Of a stretch of 62,151 nucleotides of DNA, positions 25,709 through 34,275 are shown piece after piece. The position numbers and the translations under genes were made by a program. This DNA is from Butyricicoccus pullicaecorum (GTDB taxonomy: Bacteria > Bacillota > Clostridia > Oscillospirales > Butyricicoccaceae). Position 1 is the first letter of the stretch. Each line of letters begins with the position of its first letter. The notes under the pieces are model-generated. The model saw only the letters and a program-made list of their open reading frames with translations, did not search any database and was not told the DNA's origin. The stretch spans positions 1 to 62,151 of the forward strand of contig JAGZIN010000014.1 in assembly GCA_018366195.1 (NCBI GenBank), given 5' to 3'.

Positions 25709-26743
25709 TCACAACAGGCGCATGATATCCTGTCCGGTCACATAGAGAATGAGCGCAAAGAGTGCACACAATCCTGCCATATTGACATAGCCCTCCACTT
25801 TTTTATCGAGCGGCTTGCGGCGAATCCCCTCCACAATCAGGAATAGGATACGTCCGCCGTCAAGTCCCGGAACTGGAAGCAGATTCATAACACCAAGGTT
25901 TACCGAAATAAATGCAAGGAGTGCCCAGAACGGACGTGCACCCGCCTGTGCTGTTTGGGCAGTCACGGCAACCACACCAACCGGACCGGAAAGCTGGTCA
26001 ACACCAACCGCACCCGAAATCAGGTCACCCAAAGAGTGCCAAGCCATACGCGCATTGTTTGCCGACAGCACCAGTGCATATCGGAGATGTCCAATCACGC
26101 CCAGCTCCTCGGTCGCGAAGTGGAAGCCATACCCCTTTCTGCCATCTCCCAAGTCCAAATCATCGCGCAGCGCCAAGTCATTGACTGCAACCGTCTTTCC
26201 ATCGCGCTTGACAACGAAATCAAAGCTGCCATCTGATGCACCACGGCGCAAGCCCTCTGCAACGTCTCCGCCCGTCCAAATGCGATAGCCATCTATTTTC
26301 ACGATGCGGTCGCCTGCCATCAGCCCCTGTGCTCCAACTGCCGGAAAGCCTTCTGACAGTGCCTCAATTGTCGGAACCGCCTCATATTGTGTATTCCATG
26401 TCAGGCACAGGAGAATCACAAAGCCCAAAAGAAAATTCATCACGACGCCTGCCGCCAGAACAATCAAGCGGGTCAGCCATGGCGCATTGCCAAAGGCGCG
26501 CGGGTCCTCTGAGCTTTCGTCCTCGCCGCGCATGACGCACGCACCGCCAATGGGCAGAAGACACAGACAATAATTGGTTTCGCCGATTTGTTTTTGCAGC
26601 AGCTTGGGTCCCATACCAATCCAAAATTCATCGACCTGTATGCCGCCGCGCTTCGCTGCAACACAGTGTCCAAACTCATGCACCATAATGAGCAGACCAA
26701 AGCCCAAAAGAGCAATCAAAATCCAAAATACATTTGTTAGCAT
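25709..26743 (-). CDS. rseP: RIP metalloprotease RseP (site-2 protease)
   Basis: 344 residues. An intramembrane zinc protease that cuts anti-sigma factors and signal-peptide remnants. The zinc site HEFGH is at 22-26 in the first helix. A PDZ domain occupies about 125-205 (GLMAGDRIVKIDGYRIW), and the third zinc ligand is in NLLPVPGLDGGRI. Four membrane helices. It begins 11 bp after the dxr stop with GAGGTGAA as ribosome site. The cdsA-dxr-rseP order is common in Gram-positive bacteria. Confidence 0.95.
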   Translation of the reverse strand: MLTNVFWILIALLGFGLLIMVHEFGHCVAAKRGGIQVDEFWIGMGPKLLQKQIGETNYCLCLLPIGGACVMRGEDESSEDPRAFGNAPWLTRLIVLAAGVVMNFLLGFVILLCLTWNTQYEAVPTIEALSEGFPAVGAQGLMAGDRIVKIDGYRIWTGGDVAEGLRRGASDGSFDFVVKRDGKTVAVNDLALRDDLDLGDGRKGYGFHFATEELGVIGHLRYALVLSANNARMAWHSLGDLISGAVGVDQLSGPVGVVAVTAQTAQAGARPFWALLAFISVNLGVMNLLPVPGLDGGRILFLIVEGIRRKPLDKKVEGYVNMAGLCALFALILYVTGQDIMRLL

Positions 26744-26753
26744 AGAATTCCAT

Positions 26754-27902
26754 TCACCTCATGTTCCAGCGATTCACCGCTTGTCGGGCGGCGCGGTCGC
26801 TCTCCAAAATATCCTCAAGCGTTGGACACACCTGTACCGGTACACTCTCCATCGCACGGGCAACCAGCTCTGGAATCTGCCAGAAGGGCAGTCTGTCCGC
26901 GAGGAACAGTTCCACCGCCGCTTCGTTTGCCCCGTTCAGAACCGCTCCTGCATTGCCCTTTTGACGGGCTGCCCTGCGCGCAAGCTGCATCGCAGGGAAT
27001 GCCGCATCATCGGGTGTAAAGAAGCGCATACAGCCGACCTCCGCAAGCGAAAGGCGCGGCGCTTTACAGGGCACACGTTCCGGATAAGTGAGTGCATATT
27101 GAATGGGCAAGCGCATGTCTGGTACACCAAGCTGTGCCAAAACTGCACCGTCTGTAAATTCAATGAGAGAATGAATCACCGACTCTCTGTGTACGATAAT
27201 CTCTATTTTGTCCTCCGGAAGCCCATAAAGCCACATGGCTTCGATTAGCTCCAGCCCCTTATTCATCATGGTTGCCGAGTCTATCGTGATTTTGGCTCCC
27301 ATGGACCAATTCGGGTGCTGTAAAGCCTGTTCCCTTGTCACGAATTTCAGTTCCTCTGCCGACTTTCCAAAGAACGGTCCGCCCGAAGCGGTCAAAATAA
27401 TGCGGTCTAACGCATTTCCTGCCGCGCCCTGTATGCACTGAAAGATGGCAGAATGTTCCGAGTCCACCGGCAGGATTTGCACGCCGTGTTCTCTGGCTGC
27501 CTCCATCACCAGCTGTCCGGCACAGACAAGGGTCTCCTTGTTGGCAAGCGCAATGTCCTTTCCGGCATGAATCGCCGCAAGTGTTGGCAGTAAACCAACC
27601 ATACCCACGACAGCAGTCACAACGGTGTCACAGTCGGCATGGGTCGCGGCAGAAATCAGTCCGTCCATACCTGCCTGTACTTGAATACCGGTATCTGCAA
27701 GGGCAATTTTCAGCGACTTTGCAGCATCTTCATCGAATGCGACGCAAAGCTTGGGCTTCAGTGCCCGTGCCTGCTCCTCCAGCAGCTTGATATTGCGGTT
27801 TGTGGTTAGGGCAACCACCTCTGCGTCGATGGAGGATAGGATATCAACCGTCTGCGTTCCAATCGAACCAGTTGCACCTAAAATAGAAATCCGCTTTTTC
27901 AT
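26754..27902 (-). CDS. dxr: 1-deoxy-D-xylulose-5-phosphate reductoisomerase
   Basis: 382 residues. Converts DXP to MEP with NADPH, the first committed step of the MEP pathway. The NADPH loop GATGSIGTQT is at 9-18. The metal/substrate site is LPVDSEHSAIFQC with the following SGGPF; the conserved MNKGLELIEA helix is also present. Cytoplasmic homodimer in the family. It is within the uppS-cdsA-dxr-rseP-ispG run, linking isoprenoid supply to undecaprenyl-diphosphate and lipid synthesis. Confidence 0.96.
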   Translation of the reverse strand: MKKRISILGATGSIGTQTVDILSSIDAEVVALTTNRNIKLLEEQARALKPKLCVAFDEDAAKSLKIALADTGIQVQAGMDGLISAATHADCDTVVTAVVGMVGLLPTLAAIHAGKDIALANKETLVCAGQLVMEAAREHGVQILPVDSEHSAIFQCIQGAAGNALDRIILTASGGPFFGKSAEELKFVTREQALQHPNWSMGAKITIDSATMMNKGLELIEAMWLYGLPEDKIEIIVHRESVIHSLIEFTDGAVLAQLGVPDMRLPIQYALTYPERVPCKAPRLSLAEVGCMRFFTPDDAAFPAMQLARRAARQKGNAGAVLNGANEAAVELFLADRLPFWQIPELVARAMESVPVQVCPTLEDILESDRAARQAVNRWNMR

Positions 27903-27926
27903 TGTATCACCTTTCCTCCCCCAATA

Positions 27927-28889
27927 TTACACAGCCAGATAGAAACTGATAGAAAGGACAAGTTCAATCACAGGTGCGACAAAAATCACACTGTCAAAGC
28001 GGTCGAGCACGCCGCCATGTCCCGGGAAAATATGGCTGTAATCCTTGATTTGACACTGTCTCTTGATAATCGAGAATGATAAATCTCCAAGCTGTCCAAT
28101 CGCTGCGCCAGCCGCACCCATCACGGCTGCTCCGGCATAATGAATGGACAAACCGGCATACCGGTTCATGAGGAACACCACGCCCAGCATTAGGAGCGTT
28201 GCCCCGATGACACCGCCGACCGCACCCTCTACGGTTTTCTTTGGGCTGACCACAGGCGCCAGCTTGTGCTTTCCGAATGCCATACCCGCAAAGAGTGCGC
28301 AGGTGTCTGAGCCCCACGCTGCAACCAGCGGCAGAAGCACCAGAAATGCACCACCCTCCATCTCGAAAATGCGCCAGAGGGACAGGAGCAGCGCGGGCAG
28401 AATAAAGCCGCCAACAAATCCCGCCATGACTTCCTCTGTGCGCACGGTATCATGGTGCCGCAGCAGGCAGGCAAACAGACCCACGAGCAAAAACAGCATG
28501 AGCAGCCGCCCAAATTGCTGCTGAAAGGCTTCCAGATGCGTCCGCATCTCGGCACCGGTCAGGCTCGTGGAGCCGCCGGAACCACCTATGATTGCAAACA
28601 TCGTGAAGCTCTCTGCCTGCGGTGCAAATCTGCCGCTCACCAGCGCTGGAGAAGGTACCAGCAGCAACGTCGATGGGATACACGTCACCGCCGCATACAT
28701 CGCAGACGCAGCAAGGGTCACCCGCTGCATCGCGCGATTTTTGACCAATCCGGTCGGAACAATCAGTTCATACGATGCACAAACACAAAGCGCAGAGACA
28801 GTCAGCGCAAGCACAATCGGCGGCAGCACATAAAGCGCAAGCAGCACAAATAAAAAGCCGCCTACCCCAAATAAAACTCTTGCTTTCAC
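27927..28889 (-). CDS. cdsA: Phosphatidate cytidylyltransferase
   Basis: 320 residues with about eight membrane helices. Makes CDP-diacylglycerol from phosphatidate and CTP. The CTP transferase region reads WGSDTCALFAGMAFGKHKL then SPKKTVEGAVGG, and the signature near the C-terminus is KDYSHIFPGHGGVLDRFDS. It is somewhat longer than average because of an extra loop (about 85-120). The start is GTG at 28889 with GGAGGGG upstream that overlaps the uppS end, so the two genes are coupled. Confidence 0.93.
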   Translation of the reverse strand: MKARVLFGVGGFLFVLLALYVLPPIVLALTVSALCVCASYELIVPTGLVKNRAMQRVTLAASAMYAAVTCIPSTLLLVPSPALVSGRFAPQAESFTMFAIIGGSGGSTSLTGAEMRTHLEAFQQQFGRLLMLFLLVGLFACLLRHHDTVRTEEVMAGFVGGFILPALLLSLWRIFEMEGGAFLVLLPLVAAWGSDTCALFAGMAFGKHKLAPVVSPKKTVEGAVGGVIGATLLMLGVVFLMNRYAGLSIHYAGAAVMGAAGAAIGQLGDLSFSIIKRQCQIKDYSHIFPGHGGVLDRFDSVIFVAPVIELVLSISFYLAV

Positions 28890-28892
28890 GTT

Positions 28893-29642
28893 TTATACCC
28901 CTCCAAACCTGCGCGACCGCCGATTGAAATCATCAATTGCCGCGTCCATGTGAGCCGTCTTAAAATCCGGCCACAGTACATCTGTAAAGTAATATTCTGC
29001 ATACGCAGACTGCCACAGCAGAAAATTCGATGTGCGGATTTCCCCGGAAGGACGGATAATCAAATCCGGCTCGGGCATGTGCGCCGTATATAAATGTGCA
29101 CCGATTGTTTCCTCCGTGATGTCCTCGGGTTTCAGGCTGCCTGCCTGTACCTCACGTGCAATCGCCTGCACAGCATGCTTGATTTCATCTCGCCCGCCAT
29201 AGTTGATGCACAGAGATGCGGTTGCGGCATGCTCGCCCAAGGTGTCCGCAAGCGCGTGCACCTCATCAATCTGCTTGAGCAAATCGGGCGGCAGAACCGA
29301 CAAATCACCCAGCACCCGCACGGCAACGCCACGTTCGACCATGGTTTCCGCTGCCTCCCGCAGATAGGTGCGGAACAGATTCATCAGGGCATTCACCTCA
29401 TCTTCCGGACGCTTCCAATTCTCTGTTGAAAAGGCATAGACAGTAAAGTACTGCACACCAATTTCTTTGCAGTAGGTCGCAATCGTGCGGAAGGTCTCTG
29501 CACCAACCTTGTGCCCCGCTTTTCGCGGCAAACCGCGCTTTTTCGCCCAGCGTCCATTGCCGTCCATAATGACTGCGATATGCCGCGGAACGATACGTCC
29601 ATTCGGCGGCTGTTTTCCGGTCAACCGGTCAAGAATCCCCAT
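28893..29642 (-). CDS. uppS: Isoprenyl transferase (undecaprenyl diphosphate synthase)
   Basis: 249 residues. Adds isopentenyl units to farnesyl diphosphate to make the C55 lipid carrier for cell-wall synthesis. Motifs: HIAVIMDGNGRWAKKRG (catalytic Asp27), FSTENWKRP, and the C-terminal RPSGEIRTSNFLLWQ. The ATG at 29642 (MGILDRL) is preferred, with GAGGTG upstream; an open frame further upstream has no support. Confidence 0.95.
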   Translation of the reverse strand: MGILDRLTGKQPPNGRIVPRHIAVIMDGNGRWAKKRGLPRKAGHKVGAETFRTIATYCKEIGVQYFTVYAFSTENWKRPEDEVNALMNLFRTYLREAAETMVERGVAVRVLGDLSVLPPDLLKQIDEVHALADTLGEHAATASLCINYGGRDEIKHAVQAIAREVQAGSLKPEDITEETIGAHLYTAHMPEPDLIIRPSGEIRTSNFLLWQSAYAEYYFTDVLWPDFKTAHMDAAIDDFNRRSRRFGGV

Positions 29643-29688
29643 TTTGCACCTCACAGAAAGGGGACGGCAACGCCGCCCCCCTAGAATA

Positions 29689-30243
29689 TCAAACTTCCTT
29701 GAGCTCTGCGCTCTTCTTTGCAACAATGCCGTCAATTTCCTTGACATATTTGTCCGTAATCTTCTGTACCTGCTGCTCTGCGTCCTTCACTTCGTCCTCG
29801 GTTGCCTCGTTCTTCTTCTTACGCTCCTTAAACTTGTCCATTGCATCGCGGCGAATGTTACGGATTGCAACCTTTGCGTCCTCACCAATTTTAGCACACT
29901 GCTTTACCAGCTCCTTGCGGCGCTCCTCGGTGAGAGGCGGGAAGGACAGACGAATCACCTTGCCATCGTTCTGCGGATTCAGCCCCAAGTCAGAGGTCTG
30001 GATTGCCTTTTCAATATCGCGCAGAATGGAGGCATCCCACGGCTGGATTTGCAGGGTGCGCGGGTCCGGAGAAGAAACGGCAGCGACCTGCGGCAGCGGA
30101 GTCGGCGTGCCATAGTATTCCACGGTCAGCTTATTAAGTACGCCTGGGTTTGCACGTCCCGCACGAATTGCAGCCAGCTCCTTTGACAGAACATCAATGG
30201 TCTTGCCCATTTTCTCCTCATGCTGCTTGATGATTTCTTTCAT
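29689..30243 (-). CDS. frr: Ribosome recycling factor
   Basis: 184 residues, the normal RRF length. With EF-G it splits the post-termination ribosome. The conserved segments are LAAIRAGRANPGVLNKL, YGTPTPLPQVA, DGKVIRLSFPPLTEERR and the C-terminal KYVKEIDGIVAKKSAEL. The ATG at 30243 has AAGGAGG upstream and lies just behind the pyrH stop, so it is co-transcribed. Confidence 0.97.
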   Translation of the reverse strand: MKEIIKQHEEKMGKTIDVLSKELAAIRAGRANPGVLNKLTVEYYGTPTPLPQVAAVSSPDPRTLQIQPWDASILRDIEKAIQTSDLGLNPQNDGKVIRLSFPPLTEERRKELVKQCAKIGEDAKVAIRNIRRDAMDKFKERKKKNEATEDEVKDAEQQVQKITDKYVKEIDGIVAKKSAELKEV

Positions 30244-30244
30244 A

Positions 30245-30967
30245 TTACATTTCCTCCTTGACAAGTGTGCCGATTTGTTCACCCGTAACGGCACGATAAA
30301 TATTTTCAGGGTCGGACAGCGCAAATACCAAAATCGGAATATGATTGTCCATAGATAGTGAGGTTGCAGTGGTATCCATCACACCCAGTCCCTGATTGAG
30401 TACGTCCATATAAGTCAGCTTATCATATTTTTTTGCGTCCGGATTCTTTGCTGGGTCCGAATCATATACACCGTCAATATTCTTTGCGAGCAGAATCACC
30501 TCGGCACCGATTTCGGCTGCACGCAGAGCAGCGGCAGTATCGGTTGAAAAATACGGGTTTCCTGTACCGCAGCCAAAAATCACAACACGCCCCTTGCTCA
30601 GATGGCGTGCCGCCTTGCTTCTGATATATGGCTCTGCAATCTGATTCATTGCAATCGCAGTCTGTACACGCACCTCACAGCCACGCTGTTCGAGTGCGTC
30701 TGCCAGTGCCAGCGCATTGATGGTGGTCGCGAGCATTCCCATATGGTCTGCACGGGTACGCTCCATGCGTCCGCCGCCATCTTTGACCCCGCGCCAGAAG
30801 TTGCCGCCGCCTACCACGATGCCAACCTCACAGCCAATCTCTGCACAGCGCTTGATCACATCACAGACCGGTCCTATCACGTCAAAATTCAGTCCAAAAT
30901 GCCTGTCACCGGCAAGCGCTTCGCCACTGATTTTGACGAGGACGCGTTTATACTTGGGAGTATCCAT
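30245..30967 (-). CDS. pyrH: UMP kinase
   Basis: 240 residues. Phosphorylates UMP to UDP in pyrimidine synthesis; bacterial amino-acid-kinase fold. Start YKRVLVKISGEALAG; then GIVVGGGNFWRG, FGCGTGNPYFSTDTAAALRA (UMP and regulation) and DGVYDSDPAKNPDA. AGGAGG precedes the ATG. It is the first gene of the pyrH-frr-uppS-cdsA-dxr-rseP-ispG-polC run; the usual upstream rpsB-tsf pair is not here. Confidence 0.97.
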   Translation of the reverse strand: MDTPKYKRVLVKISGEALAGDRHFGLNFDVIGPVCDVIKRCAEIGCEVGIVVGGGNFWRGVKDGGGRMERTRADHMGMLATTINALALADALEQRGCEVRVQTAIAMNQIAEPYIRSKAARHLSKGRVVIFGCGTGNPYFSTDTAAALRAAEIGAEVILLAKNIDGVYDSDPAKNPDAKKYDKLTYMDVLNQGLGVMDTTATSLSMDNHIPILVFALSDPENIYRAVTGEQIGTLVKEEM

Positions 30968-31006
30968 TTTCTTTCCTCCTATGTCGATACAAACGATTGT
31001 GAGTTT

Positions 31007-31035
31007 ATTTTACATGATTGCTGCGCTTTTTGCAA
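31007..31035 (-). promoter_or_regulatory. Promoter for the pyrH-to-polC run
   Basis: TTGCAA (31035-31030), 17-bp spacer, TAAAAT (31012-31007) on the minus strand, 40 bp before the pyrH ATG. The 346-bp gap 30968-31313 holds only this and the divergent thi promoter and leader. Confidence 0.65.
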
Positions 31036-31164
31036 CATCTGGCGGCATAGTTTTCAATCCCCTGCCATTTTGGAAGACCACAGCAGCCCGCTGGCACACA
31101 GAAAACAATTCGTCTTGGAGGGAACTTTGTTGTCAATTTGGCAGACTGTTTTAGAATTCAGGAC

Positions 31165-31193
31165 TTGACAGACCGCATATTTCGCGCTATACT
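31165..31193 (+). promoter_or_regulatory. Promoter of the thi operon or a leader RNA
   Basis: TTGACA (31165-31170), 17-bp spacer, TATACT (31188-31193): near-consensus, start near 31200. Confidence 0.8.
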
Positions 31194-31216
31194 GCTCTTG
31201 TTCGTTCTGGTAACAC

Positions 31217-31272
31217 AAGACCGTACGAAGGGGCACACCACCTCGGGTGTGAACTTTCGTGCGGTCTTTTTT
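31217..31272 (+). terminator. Promoter-proximal terminator or attenuator ahead of thiS
   Basis: AAGACCGTACGAA (31217-31229) pairs with TTCGTGCGGTCTT (31256-31268), with an inner CACACC/GGTGTG stem, then seven T residues. It ends about 70 nt after the predicted transcription start and 42 nt before thiS. No TPP riboswitch core is visible in this leader. It could be an attenuator of the thi operon or the end of a small RNA. Confidence 0.75.
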
Positions 31273-31313
31273 TGTGTTTTGTCCTGTTTTTCAGGCGTAA
31301 AAGGAGGCTTTTT

Positions 31314-31511
31314 ATGATTAAAGTGAACGGAAACCTGGTAGAAGATGCGGAAGGGCTGACGCTTTCCGACTATCTGACGCAGGCAGGCTATCCCCCTGCC
31401 TTTGTTGCGGTGGAGAAGGACGGCGCCATTGTCCCCCGTGCTCAGTATGCGCACACTGTGCTCTGTGCCGGTGACAAAATCGAAATCGTACAATTTGTGG
31501 GGGGTGGCTGA
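31314..31511 (+). CDS. thiS: Sulfur carrier protein ThiS
   Basis: 65 residues of beta-grasp fold ending in the di-glycine tail (FVGGG). The C-terminal Gly is adenylated by ThiF and converted to thiocarboxylate, the sulfur donor for thiazole formation. MIKVNGN start and GDKIEIVQFVGGG end are typical. AAAGGAGG precedes the ATG at 31314. Its TGA overlaps the ATG of thiF by one base. Confidence 0.93.
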   Translation: MIKVNGNLVEDAEGLTLSDYLTQAGYPPAFVAVEKDGAIVPRAQYAHTVLCAGDKIEIVQFVGGG

Positions 31512-32308
31512 TGCACATTCTCTATAACGGGCAGTCCCTTGAAACCGAAGCCCGCTCACTCTTTGCCCTTGTCCCTGCCCATGCACAACGGGTTGTCATT
31601 CTAAACGGTTTTCAGACCTCTGCGGACTTGCCGCTTTCCGATGGTGATACCGTCACCGTGATTGAAAAGGGCGTTTTTCCATCACAGGATATCCTGCAAT
31701 CTATGATGGCAGCCCGACATACCCCCGGTGTCTTTGAACGGGTTCAGACAGCACGGGTCGGTATCGCAGGGCTTGGCGGTCTTGGCTCGCACATTGCTTT
31801 TGCTCTTGCACGCACTGGGGTTGGTCACTTGCATTTGGTAGATTTCGATGTCGTAGAGCCTAGCAATCTCAACCGGCAATGTTATCGCATCTGTGACCTT
31901 GGAAAGCCCAAGACCGAGGCACTGACCGAGCAGCTTCGCGCGGTCAATCCATATTTGACCATCACGACTGACTGTATGTATGTCACACATGACAATGCTG
32001 CCTCCCTCTTTGCACAGGATTCTATTGTATGCGAAGCCTTTGACAATCCCGCTTGCAAGGCGGCTCTTGTTGATGCCGTGCTGTCTGCATGTCCGGACAC
32101 TATTTTGGTTGCAGCAAGCGGCATGGCAGGCTTGGACTCGTGCAACACCATACAAACCCGCCGAATCAGCAGCCGATTTTACCTATGCGGCGATGAACAC
32201 ACCTGTGCACAGCCCGGACGCGGACTCATGGCGCCCCGTGTGTCGGTATGTGCCGGACATCAAGCCAATATGATTTTACGCCTGATTGTAGGCGAAGATA
32301 CCCCATAA
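31511..32308 (+). CDS. thiF: ThiS adenylyltransferase ThiF with N-terminal ThiS-like domain
   Basis: 265 residues. E1-like enzyme that adenylates ThiS. The first ~56 residues form a second ubiquitin/ThiS-like unit (MHILYNGQSLETEA... LSDGDTVTVIEKG) without a terminal Gly-Gly. The adenylation domain follows: VGIAGLGGLGSHIA nucleotide loop, DFDVVEPSNLNRQ, and GKPKTEAL. The CxxC zinc pairs of larger E1 enzymes are not seen. This fused architecture is known in Clostridia. The start overlaps the thiS stop. Confidence 0.9.
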   Translation: MHILYNGQSLETEARSLFALVPAHAQRVVILNGFQTSADLPLSDGDTVTVIEKGVFPSQDILQSMMAARHTPGVFERVQTARVGIAGLGGLGSHIAFALARTGVGHLHLVDFDVVEPSNLNRQCYRICDLGKPKTEALTEQLRAVNPYLTITTDCMYVTHDNAASLFAQDSIVCEAFDNPACKAALVDAVLSACPDTILVAASGMAGLDSCNTIQTRRISSRFYLCGDEHTCAQPGRGLMAPRVSVCAGHQANMILRLIVGEDTP

Positions 32309-32331
32309 ACCATAAAAAAGGAGTCTTTAAT

Positions 32332-33108
32332 ATGAATTCAATGAACGACCCCCTCATTTTAGGCGGACACGAATTTTCTTCCCGTTTTATCATTGGCTCG
32401 GGAAAAATTTCCATGGACTTTACCCCGACCGTCATCGAGAACAGCGGCGCACAAATTGTAACCCTCGCGCTGCGCCGCGCCAATCAGGCTGGCGGGGAGA
32501 ACATTTTGGAGTATATCCCCAAGCATGTTACGCTGCTTCCCAATACCTCCGGTGCGCGTACCGCTGAGGAAGCGGTTCGCATTGCCAGACTGGCGCGTGA
32601 AATCGGCTGCGGTGACTTTGTGAAAATCGAGGTCATACGAGACTCCAAATACCTGCTGCCCGATAACACAGAAACCATTCGTGCGACCGAACGGCTGGCA
32701 AAGGAAGGATTTGTTGTACTGCCCTATATGTATCCTGACCTCAATGCTGCACGTGACCTGCAAAATGCCGGTGCTGCCGCCATCATGCCGCTTGCTGCAC
32801 CGATTGGCTCCAACAAAGGTCTGTGTACCCGTGAATTTATTCAAATCCTTGTGGACGAAATTGACCTGCCGATTATTGTAGATGCCGGAATTGGTAAACC
32901 CAGTCAGGCTTGTGAAGCCATGGAAATGGGCTGTGCAGCCGTTATGGCAAATACCGCCATTGCAACGGCGGGCGATGTTGCCAGCATGGCACGTGCCTTT
33001 GGGCAGGCAATTTCTGCCGGACGAGCCGCCTACCTTTCGGGTCTCGGGCGCGTGCTTTCTCATGGCGGTGATGCGTCCAGCCCGCTCACCGGATTTCTGC
33101 GTGACTGA
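32332..33108 (+). CDS. thiG: Thiazole synthase
   Basis: 258 residues. Joins DXP, dehydroglycine and ThiS-thiocarboxylate to form the thiamine thiazole phosphate. TIM-barrel start LILGGHEFSSRFIIGSGK; Schiff-base Lys98 in FVKIEVIRD; phosphate loop PIIVDAGIGKPSQACEAMEMG; and NTAIATAGD. AAGGAG precedes the ATG at 32332. It uses DXP, which is also the dxr substrate. Confidence 0.96.
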   Translation: MNSMNDPLILGGHEFSSRFIIGSGKISMDFTPTVIENSGAQIVTLALRRANQAGGENILEYIPKHVTLLPNTSGARTAEEAVRIARLAREIGCGDFVKIEVIRDSKYLLPDNTETIRATERLAKEGFVVLPYMYPDLNAARDLQNAGAAAIMPLAAPIGSNKGLCTREFIQILVDEIDLPIIVDAGIGKPSQACEAMEMGCAAVMANTAIATAGDVASMARAFGQAISAGRAAYLSGLGRVLSHGGDASSPLTGFLRD

Positions 33109-33123
33109 TACAGGGGGTGCATC

Positions 33124-34275
33124 ATGAAAAAAGTTTTTGACCATATGTCCTACCTCCCCGAAATGGAGGAGACAGAATCCTCTCTCATGGACGCAGTCCT
33201 GTCTGCTGTTTCGTGCTATGACGATACCCAATATACCGCACAAGACGTGCGCCGCATACTTGCACAGCGCACCATTACGCCTGAAGGGTATGCGGTTCTG
33301 CTCTCCCCTGCTGCCGAGCCTTTTCTCGAACAGATGGCAGAACGTGCTGCAAAAGAGACCCGCGCACGGTTTGGCAATACCATCTGTATGTTTACACCGC
33401 TTTATATTGCAAACTACTGCGAAAATGAGTGTATCTACTGCGGCTTCAACTGCAAAAACCAGATTCATCGTGGCAAGCTGACCCTGCCCGAAATCGAACA
33501 GGAAATGCAGGCAATCGCAAACACAGGGCTGAAAGAAATCCTGCTTCTCACAGGAGAATCGCGCAGTATGTCTCCTGTGGCGTATATCGGAGAGGCGGTT
33601 CAAATCGCGCGCCGTTACTTCTCCACCATCGGCATTGAAATTTATCCGCTGAACACCGACGAGTATCGCTTCTTACAGCAATGTGGTGCCGATTTTGTAT
33701 CGGTCTATCAGGAAACCTACGACCCTGTAAAATACGAAACCCAGCATCTTTCCGGTCCCAAGCGCTCATTCCCCTACCGTTTTCATGCGCAGGAGCGCGC
33801 ACTTCAGGGCGGTATGCGCGGGGTTGGGTTTGGCGCGCTTTTGGGACTGAGCGACTTCCGCAAAGATGCGTATGCAACCGGACTGCACGCCTACTATGTA
33901 CAGCGCCGCTATCCCCATGCAGAAATTTCTTTCTCCTGCCCGCGCCTGCGCCCCATTATCAATGATGCCACCGTCAATCCGCATGATGTTCACGAAACTC
34001 AGCTTTTACAGGTACTGCTCGCCTATCGCCTGTTTCTGCCCTGTGCCGGCATTACCATTTCCACACGTGAGCGTGCCGGATTCCGTGACCATGTGATTGG
34101 TATGGTGGCAACTCGAATTTCCGCTGGTGTCAAGGTCGGTGTCGGCGGACATGACGAGGACGCCAAAGGAGATGAACAATTTGAGATTTCTGATGACCGC
34201 TCCGTAGAGGAGATTCGCAATATGATTCGCTCCCGCGGCTTACAGCCAGTGTTTACCGACTATGTCTATGTTTGA
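33124..34275 (+). CDS. thiH: 2-iminoacetate synthase (radical SAM)
   Basis: 383 residues. Cleaves tyrosine to dehydroglycine and p-cresol for ThiG, as oxygen-sensitive anaerobe-type enzymes do. The radical-SAM cluster motif is CENECIYC (Cys99, Cys103, Cys106), with the ThiH-typical NYCENECIYCGF context. EEILLLTGE-like GLKEILLLTGESRS, and the C-terminal ThiH/BATS region (HVIGMVATRISAGVKVGVGGH) are present. It starts 15 bp after thiG. The use of ThiH rather than the aerobic ThiO fits an anaerobe. Confidence 0.95.
   Translation: MKKVFDHMSYLPEMEETESSLMDAVLSAVSCYDDTQYTAQDVRRILAQRTITPEGYAVLLSPAAEPFLEQMAERAAKETRARFGNTICMFTPLYIANYCENECIYCGFNCKNQIHRGKLTLPEIEQEMQAIANTGLKEILLLTGESRSMSPVAYIGEAVQIARRYFSTIGIEIYPLNTDEYRFLQQCGADFVSVYQETYDPVKYETQHLSGPKRSFPYRFHAQERALQGGMRGVGFGALLGLSDFRKDAYATGLHAYYVQRRYPHAEISFSCPRLRPIINDATVNPHDVHETQLLQVLLAYRLFLPCAGITISTRERAGFRDHVIGMVATRISAGVKVGVGGHDEDAKGDEQFEISDDRSVEEIRNMIRSRGLQPVFTDYVYV

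Noticed and set aside
31150..31320. TPP riboswitch ahead of the thi operon
   Set aside because: The conserved CTGAGA and ACCTGATC core elements are absent; only a terminator hairpin is present.
32359..33603. 414-codon open frame opposite thiG and thiH
   Set aside because: It crosses two genuine genes on the other strand and lacks a ribosome site.
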